From NCBI RefSeq assembly GCF_019320115.1, contig NC_089587.1, positions 83,387,603-83,451,602 of the forward strand: a stretch of 64,000 nucleotides of DNA, given 5' to 3'. Both the position numbers and the translations under genes were made by a program. Positions 59,001 through 64,000 of this stretch are shown piece after piece. Below the pieces are notes generated by a model. The model searched no databases and was not told where the DNA came from. It saw nothing but the letters and a program-made list of their open reading frames with translations. Position 1 is the stretch's first letter. Each line of letters opens with the position of its first letter. The stretch is from Miscanthus floridulus. Taxonomy: Eukaryota; Streptophyta; Magnoliopsida; Poales; Poaceae.

Positions 59001-59553
59001 GGTTTCAGATTTTGGAGCTTCTAGATATATCCCGACTGATCAGACAGGAGTGACTACGGCAGTTCAAGGAACAATGGGTTATTTGGATCCAATGTATTAT
59101 TACACGGGCCGGTTAACAGACAAGAGTGATGTTTTCAGTTTTGGTGTTCTTCTTGTAGAATTGCTTACTCGAAAAAAGCCATATATCTATAGGTCAGTCG
59201 ATGATGATGGTCTTGTTTCACATTTTGTCTCACTGCTTGCAGACGGCAAACTAGTTGACATAATTGATCCTCAAGTTATGGAGGAAGGTGGAGAAATCCA
59301 AGAAGTAGCCACACTAGCAGCAATGTGCACAAAATTAAAAGGGGAAGATAGGCCTACAATGAGGGAAGTGGAGATGACCCTTGAAAGCTTGCTAATGAAG
59401 AAGAGGCACGGTCAATATAATGGAACACCAATGAGGAGCGGCGGGGATGAAACTACACCTCATTACAGGGTAACTGGTCGAGATTGTAATGAAGCTAGCA
59501 GGCAATACACCATGGAAGAGGAAAATTGTTTATCAGCAAACTATCCTCGCTGA
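52098..59553 (+). CDS. Wall-associated receptor kinase (WAK), spliced
   Basis: A plasma-membrane receptor kinase of the WAK family, which binds cell-wall pectin and signals into the cell. My model joins 52098-53049, 53382-53909, 57808-57936, 58068-58217 and 58358-59553. Every junction is GT/AG in phase 1, giving 984 residues. Exon 1: signal peptide (about residues 1-30), galacturonan-binding-type module (CPSHCGDVEISYPFGIGPGC), WAK-associated region, EGF-like end. Exon 2: a second such module (CGNITIPFPFGIEEGC) with an EGF-like end (YRCKCSDGFQGNPY). Exons 3 and 4: Ca-binding-type EGF domains, each opening DIDEC. Exon 5: transmembrane segment, then a kinase with GGGGHGVVFKG loop, AVKK lysine, HRD (58948-58956) and DFG (59008-59016), all intact. 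The 3.9-kb intron 53910-57807 holds a damaged third module (56846-57762), so the locus may instead be two tandem genes, one lacking the kinase. Confidence 0.75.
53382..53909 (+). CDS. WAK exon 2: second pectin-binding-type module with EGF-like end
   Basis: The acceptor is ...ATGAAGCAG|ATTAC. It encodes DYNPKAPNDNCTRLCGNITI... through KNSCTG and ends ACAG|GTTATA. 176 codons, phase 1 on both sides, so it could be included or skipped without changing frame. No internal stop. The open frame runs past the donor to 54178, which is intron. Confidence 0.8.
54180..55140. repeat. Degenerate tract of 'ttgcaact(a)g' type repeats split by a TIR element
   Basis: 54180-54272 and 55021-55100 share short repeated words (gttgcaact, actagtcgcgact-like). 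They read as one tract interrupted by the element at 54276-55020. Lies in the large WAK intron or intergenic space. Confidence 0.45.
54276..55020. mobile_element. TIR DNA element (745 bp) with GC-rich interior
   Basis: The left end GGGTCTGTTTGGATGGACTA and the complement of the right end (GGCCCTGTTTGATCCCTTGG) are inverted. Flanks tta/tca could be a decayed 3-bp duplication of the Tourist/PIF type. The GC-rich core 54400-54780 resembles nothing I know and may be captured sequence. Confidence 0.55.
55141..55661. other. AT-rich intronic/intergenic DNA, nothing recognised
   Basis: No frame or clear repeat boundary. Confidence 0.4.
55662..56813. mobile_element. Candidate CACTA-type element
   Basis: The left end CACTATCACAGAACAATT is followed by 'tttagagatgggcat', a pattern of another grass CACTA group with agaggtgg/agaggc repeats. 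Matching inverted text (gaggtggtcattttaagagg, cctctagaaatag, ctacctctataaatag) lies at 56720-56813. TAG occurs on both sides, which would fit a 3-bp duplication. The right end is decayed, so limits are uncertain. It holds no transposase. Confidence 0.5.
56846..57762 (+). pseudogene. Damaged third WAK ectodomain module
   Basis: Encodes NNCTRSCGNISIPYPFGIEP and a WAK-type continuation (LVSSCTAVCP...), so it is homologous to the two upstream modules. Damage: the hydrophobic leader continues upstream (AVLLAPLAAVVATLLM) without a start codon before an in-frame stop near 56807; a 29-bp direct repeat (about 57046 and 57104); a 41-bp tandem duplication (about 57297-57378); a stop at 57410-57412; and an EGF-like end (57547-57762) where GHGYQGNPYV lacks the Cys-rich middle usually found there. 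It is probably the original ectodomain of the kinase exons that follow 45 bases later. Confidence 0.7.
57808..57936 (+). CDS. WAK EGF-like exon, Ca-binding type (first)
   Basis: Acceptor ...TGCTATAG|ATATCG, donor CACAG|GTATAA. 43 codons: DIDECKYPDQYVCYGVC ... YICQCNTGYTGN ... CTG. Phase 1 at both ends. Confidence 0.85.
58068..58217 (+). CDS. WAK EGF-like exon, Ca-binding type (second)
   Basis: Acceptor ...TTCCTAG|ACATTG, donor CACAG|GTTATA. 50 codons: DIDECEHQEAYSCYGICQN ... HCRCPEGTYGNPFTKGGC. Phase 1 at both ends. Confidence 0.88.
58358..59553 (+). CDS. WAK transmembrane and Ser/Thr kinase exon
   Basis: The acceptor is TTTTCCTTAG|GTTTAAG. A glycine/leucine-rich transmembrane helix (LSIGLGVGGGTGLLLLALGG) is followed by basic residues, a juxtamembrane part and an RD-type kinase. 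The glycine loop, AVKK lysine, conserved Glu (INEVAVLSQV), HRD, DFG and APE-equivalent region (GTMGYLDPMYY) are all present. C-terminal tail after the kinase; stop at 59551-59553. An open, undamaged 1.2-kb frame amid decayed repeats argues that it is, or recently was, under selection. Confidence 0.92.
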
Positions 59554-59589
59554 ACTTTTGTTACAGTTATGAACAGGTGCACTTGGTGA

Positions 59590-59890
59590 CCTTAATGGCC
59601 TGGTCCATTTGGAAGCAAAGAAACGACAGAATCTTCAAGAGAAACGGAAAGTCTTAGGTTGATCTTTTTTTCTCAAATCAACGATATGAGGCTTACATGG
59701 AGAAATCCGCAGAAGTGGAAGTTTTTGTTTTTCTAGTTGCAATGTACACAAATGAGTAATCCACTTTAGTCATCATGGATGCAGACCCAGCAGTCTGGTG
59801 GTTCTGGTACTTGTAGTTGTAGGTGGGTCTTGCGCATGTAACTCTTCTCCTATCTTATTAATATAAGCCGGTAATCATGCCAGATTTTTC
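59590..59890 (+). mobile_element. LINE 3'-end remnant just after the WAK stop codon
   Basis: A frame reads LVTLMAWSIWKQRNDRIFKR, like the C-terminal end of plant LINE reverse-transcriptase proteins. About 200 bases later comes 'cttctcctatcttattaata', typical of grass LINE tails. It probably now forms part of the WAK 3' UTR. The 5' side is missing. Confidence 0.5.
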
Positions 59891-60261
59891 AGAGAGAGAG
59901 ATTATGGCTGTTAGTGGCAGTGTGTGAGTTCTTTCCATCCGCGAAGCTGAAGCCTAGCATTGCAGTGGTATGTAGTGACGACGAGGGCACGAAGCAGGTG
60001 CTTACCAGGAGCGAACGGCCTGAGCTTGTGCTTGCCGTCGAGCATGGCCAGATCGAAGGAATCCATGTCGTTCAGATTTCAAACTGGAGCACCGTACCGT
60101 GGCTCGGCAAAAGCAGGTGGCCCTATCAGAGTAGTAACCAAGTGAAATGATGGAGTGATGTAGGGTAAGCATGCAAGAGCAAATGCACGGAAATGCTCGA
60201 ATAATTGTCAGAGTAGTCGCCGGCGCCGGCGCCGACGTGCACAGAGCGCGGTATATATGTG
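59891..60261. other. Short spacer with possible minus-strand exon start
   Basis: On the minus strand an ATG near 60069 opens MDSFDLAMLDGKHKLRPF and meets a good donor (CTG|GTAAGC) near 60007. On the plus strand a 78-codon frame (59914-60150) is unrecognised. I cannot show that either is a gene. Confidence 0.3.
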
Positions 60262-61824
60262 TGAAAGCATCTAGGCCCCTAGCTAGATTTCGGTGATTAA
60301 TGTCAATACAAGATTACTATGACTAACATGTGTTTTGCAGAGGCAATTAAGTTAGGTCATGGTAATAGAGATCGATTGGGCAATCGAGGTTGTCATGCCC
60401 CTACGATGGAAATCGTTTCGGTTTTCTAAGGATGGACGACAAGGTTAAGGATGACTAGTTCTAAGTGTCAATTGGAGTTGGAGAGACACTTAGAGTAGTT
60501 TAGGACTTTGTTTTTCCTTTTGCCGTACTATGAAGGGGGGTATGAACGGGTAGCTTGACCTAGTTGAGTCTAGTGAGTTAGGTGTGGTGCACACTTGTTA
60601 AAACTAGCTCTAGGTAGCTCCCATGAATGCCTAAGATCCTTTGGAGCAAACTTCATTCACATATGTTCGAAAGTTGGAAGTGAATGGAGGGTCAAACACT
60701 GACCGGACGCTGGCTCCGGTGCGACCGGACGCTGGCCGCAGGGTCCGGTCAGTTCATTTGACTGAGGTGATCAAGTCTGGTGTGACCGGACGCTGGAAGG
60801 TCATGTGACCGGACGCTGAGGGCCAGCGTCCGGTCGACTCCAGTAAGGGTCCAGACTTGAGAAAGTGCGACCGGACGCGTCCGGTCAATACTAACCGGAC
60901 CCTGAGGGTTCAGCGTCCGGTCGAGTCCAGTAAGGTTCCAGTAAGGGTTTTATGCGACCGGACGAGTCCGGTCAGTGCTGACCGGACCCTGCCAGCGTCC
61001 GGTCGACTCTTTACTACTGGTTCGCGGGTTGAACTGACCGGAGCGTCCGGTCATCCCGCAGAAGCTCATAACGGTTCGTTTTTCAGGCTGCCTTATAAAT
61101 AGAAGCTCCACTCGTGAGTGGAGCAACTTTTGCTCATTCCAACAGCTGAGAAACACGTTTGTGAGTGCCAAGAAGAGCAAGGTCCTAGTGAGGTGTTTGT
61201 GATTTGAGAATCCAAGAGAGTAGCCTCACTAGCAAATCAAGAGTAGCAAAGTGTGCATCCATCTTCTCATTAGGCTTCGCGTGGTCAAGTGAGAGTTCGT
61301 GCTTGTTACTCTTGGTGATCGCCATCACCTAGACGGCTTGGTGTTGATTGGGAGTTTGGTGTTCACCCGACGGAGCTTGTGGGTGACCCAACTCAAGTTG
61401 TGAGCGGTTTTGGGTGATTCGCCGTGACGGAGTGTCGAAGAATCAACCCGTAGAGAGCACTTGATCCTTGCGCGGATCAAGGGGGAGCTACACCCTTGCG
61501 CGGGTGCTCCAACGAGGACTAGTGGGGAGTGGCGACTCTCCGATACCTCGGCAAAACATCGCCGCGTTCCTTTCTCTCTCTATTTACTTTGAGCACTTAC
61601 TTTGAGTATTTACTTTGAGCAATTCAATACTTGTTTTACATCCATAGAATTGCTTGCTAGAGTAAGTTTGGAACATAGGTTGCGAGGTTGTTGTGCATTA
61701 GTTTGATATAAACACTTTTATAGGCACAAGGGGTTAATTGGGCTATCCGTAGGATTTGATTATTGCAAGAGAATTTAGAATTAGCCCAATTCACCCCCCC
61801 CTCTTGGGCATCTTGATCCTTTCA
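60262..61824 (+). repeat. 5' LTR of the third Sirevirus
   Basis: 1563 bp, TGAAAGCATCTAGG...GATCCTTTCA. The region 60700-61060 is dense in GACCGGACG / CGTCCGGTC palindromes. A TATA-like 'cttataaatagaag' at about 61091, just after the palindromes, suits a retroelement promoter. Confidence 0.9.
61091..61099 (+). promoter_or_regulatory. Candidate TATA box in the LTR
   Basis: TTATAAATA directly downstream of the palindrome-rich block and upstream of the part of the LTR that would be transcribed. Inference from position and sequence. Confidence 0.45.
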
Positions 61825-61826
61825 AT

Positions 61827-61839
61827 TGGTATCAGAGCC
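61827..61839 (+). other. Primer binding site of the third Sirevirus
   Basis: TGGTATCAGAGCC, exact copia consensus for initiator tRNA-Met, two bases after the LTR. Confidence 0.93.
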
Positions 61840-61877
61840 TCGTGCTCACGTTTTTAAGCTTAATCGCTTAGAGCAAG

Positions 61878-64000
61878 ATGTCTCACGGGGATGGACCTCC
61901 TCCTATCTTTGAGGGAGATGATTTTCCATATTGGAAAATTCGCTTGGAGGCGTACCTAGAAGCTCTAGACGTTGGAATACTTAGAGCCGCCTCTCAATGG
62001 TTCCCAACACCTAAGAATGCCACACAACTTCAAGGCGATGAAGTGAATTATGAAAAATGGAATGCAAAGGCTCGCAACACCATCTTTAGAGGCCTTTGCA
62101 AAGATGTGTTCAATCGTGTAAGGAACCACAAAGACGCCCATGCATTATGGTCGGACGTTTGTGCGCTCCATGAGGGAACCAAGAGTGAGCGTGAGGAATG
62201 CTATCATCTTGTAATTAAGAAACTAAACTCTTTTGAGATGTTTCCCAAAGAAAGTGCTAATGAGATGTATTCTCGTTTAAATGTTCTTGTAGAGGAAGTC
62301 AATGGGCTTGGACTTACTCAAATGTCACCATCCGACGTTGTGAGAAAAATCTTAAGTGTCCTCCCCATTGACAAATATGGGCACATTGTGACCGTGCTAC
62401 ATCAAGGTGATCTTTCCGCCGCTACACCGACACAAATCTTGGGAAAGATCAATGCTCATGAGATGTACATGCACATCACACCACAAGATGGCTCATCCTC
62501 TACAAAGAAGAAATAGAAGGACTTAGCATTCAAAGCTAGCCAAGATAAGGGCAAAGCAAGATTTGAGTATGAGAGCTCAAGTGATGAAGATGATGAAGAA
62601 AGCCTTGCTCTCATGGTGAAGAAGACCACCAAGATGCTAAAAAGGCTAAACAAGAGTGGCATCAAGTTTGACGGCAAGAAGAAGAAGTTCTTCACAAGCT
62701 CAAGAAGAAAGCCAATCTCCGAGATGGATTGCTACAATTGTGGCGAACTTGGCCACCTAGCTCATCAATGCACAAAGCCCAAGAAAGACAAGTTCAAGAA
62801 CAAGGGCAAGAAAGATGATTCAAGTGATGAAGATGAAAAGAAAAAGAACAAGCCATACAAGAAGAGAGATGGCAAAAAGAGGGACTTCTACAAGAAGAAG
62901 AAGAGTGGCAAGGCCTATATTGTCGGTGATTGGCTCACGGACATTGATTCATCAAGTGGATCATCCGATGATGATAGTGACGATGAAAAGGTGGCCGCCA
63001 TTGCTATTGATCTTGCATCTTCACCGCCATCATCGCCATCATCCTCTACACACCTATGCCTTATGGCCAAAGGTGAACGCAAGGTAACTAAGAGTGATGA
63101 TAGTAGTGATGATAAACATGCTAGTGATGATGATAGCGATAGCGATGATGATGACTCACCTACATATGATGATCTTGTCAAAATACTAAGAAAATATACT
63201 AAGATCATTAGAAAGAGTAGAGCTACAAATGAAAAACTTGATGCTAAAAATGATTCACTCTTAGCTAAGTGTGATACATTAGAAAAGGCTAATGATGAGC
63301 TCAAAGAAACAAATGATTCTATATCATCCAAACTCAAGGAGCTCAAATCTTCTAAGAAAGAGCTTAAAGATAAAAATGATAAACTTGAGTGGGTGCACAA
63401 TGAGCTTATCACTAGTCACAACAAGCTAAAAGATGAATATACAACTCTAAAGATCAATTATGATACCCTTATTATTGCACAAGAATTCTTACCAAATGAG
63501 CCACATGATGCTACTAACCATGTTGTTAAGATTGATATAGCTACCTCATGTGATGATTTAATTGATGAAAGCATTGAGCATGGATCTAGTAGCAAAGGCA
63601 AGCAAGTGGTTGAGTGCAATGACTATGATGAGTATGTCAAGCTCAAGAGTGACAATGAGAAGCTCATGAAAGATCTTGAAGAGATGAAAAGTCACAACAC
63701 CATTGTGCTAGAAACTCTTGATCATGACAAAGAGTTGATCCTTGAGAATGAGAAGCTCAAAGAAGAAAACAAGAAACTCAAGGAAGAGAAGAACAATGAT
63801 ATTCTCAAGGAAGAGAACAAGAAGCTCAAAATAGAGAAAGAGCATCTCAAGGTAGGATTGAGCAAGTTTGCTAGAGGCAAGCATCTCCAAAGTGAGCTAC
63901 TCATGAATACCGTCATGAAGATGGATAGAAGTGGCATTGGATATATGGCAAGTATAGAAAAGAAGAAGGCTCAAGCTCAACACCAACAATCAAAGCCAAA
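61878..64000 (+). CDS. gag: Sirevirus gag (one in-frame stop; runs off the window)
   Basis: Starts MSHGDGPPPIFEGDDFPYWK 38 bases after the primer site. Residues 1-200 form a UBN2-type capsid domain. An in-frame TAG at 62514-62516 stops the first 212-codon frame; the same frame is then open from 62517 to the end of the window. That part contains a Lys-rich tract, an intact CCHC knuckle (CYNCGELGHLAHQC, 62730-62771), Ser/Asp-rich stretches, and long coiled coils (about 63190-63460 and 63620-63870). Family role: particle formation and RNA packaging. Either a single recent nonsense change, or a stop that is read through; I cannot tell which. Confidence 0.85.

Larger units (their letters stand above)
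60262..64000 (+). mobile_element. Third Sirevirus-type copia element, 5' part (continues past the window)
   Basis: 5' LTR 60262-61824, primer site 61827-61839, then a long gag frame reaching the window edge. It is the best preserved copia element here: only one stop interrupts more than 2.1 kb of gag. Pol and the 3' LTR lie outside. Confidence 0.9.

Noticed and set aside
60700..61060. Regularly recurring GC-rich palindromes as a CRISPR-like array
   Set aside because: Spacing and copies vary, no unique spacers of equal size, and they lie within an LTR of a plant retroelement.

Overview
The window is plant nuclear DNA, almost certainly from a grass (Poaceae) and probably an Andropogoneae-type genome (sorghum, sugarcane, Miscanthus or maize relatives). 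The evidence is: Sirevirus-type Ty1/copia elements with initiator-Met-tRNA primer sites; Tekay/Del-type chromovirus and Tat-type Ty3/gypsy elements; Stowaway MITEs with CTCCCTC(C/T)GT ends; a CACTA element built of the grass-typical TTTGCCGAGTGC repeat; and a wall-associated receptor kinase (WAK). The species is an inference. A run of exactly 100 N (37967-38066) is an assembly gap, so order and linkage across it are not proven.

Layout. 1-11.4 kb: an older dispersed repeat split by a complete but dead Sirevirus (832-11196, minus strand, 5-bp target duplication CCGTG). 11.4-15.85 kb: low-coding DNA with a hairpin, MITE-like pieces and copy 1 of a ~0.65-kb duplicated segment. 15.86-30.53 kb: a nest of long-LTR gypsy fragments next to a gag-only Sirevirus derivative arranged gag-LTR-internal-gag-LTR; a 4.6-kb solo gypsy LTR (target duplication TTTCT) lies inside it. 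30.5-32.8 kb: copy 2 of the duplicated segment, then a Stowaway nested in a Stowaway. 32.8-37.97 kb: a Tat-type gypsy element with a gag remnant on the plus strand, no visible pol, and an antisense gene that appears to keep spliceosomal introns; it runs into the gap. 38.07-48.73 kb: a tail of another LTR inserted in a decayed chromodomain-bearing gypsy element (minus strand). 48.7-52 kb: degenerate repeated units carrying a SINE, a MITE and a small CACTA element. 52.1-59.55 kb: the one convincing host gene, a WAK receptor kinase. 60.26 kb to the end: the 5' part of a third, younger Sirevirus (plus strand), cut by the window edge.

The WAK locus is the main host biology. Two good ectodomain exons (galacturonan-binding-type module plus EGF-like each), two Ca-binding-type EGF exons and an intact transmembrane/kinase exon all have phase-1 junctions and can be spliced into a 984-residue receptor. 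Between them sits a third, damaged ectodomain module. The locus can be read as one gene with a decayed internal module, or as two tandem genes of which the upstream one lost its kinase and the downstream one its ectodomain. Everything else is transposable-element sequence or DNA in which I see no gene. I found no CRISPR, operon or other prokaryote-type system. The most unusual structures are the WAK locus, the intron-bearing antisense gene of the Tat element, the one-and-a-half-unit gag-only Sirevirus, and the CACTA insertion whose empty site is visible in a neighbouring repeat.
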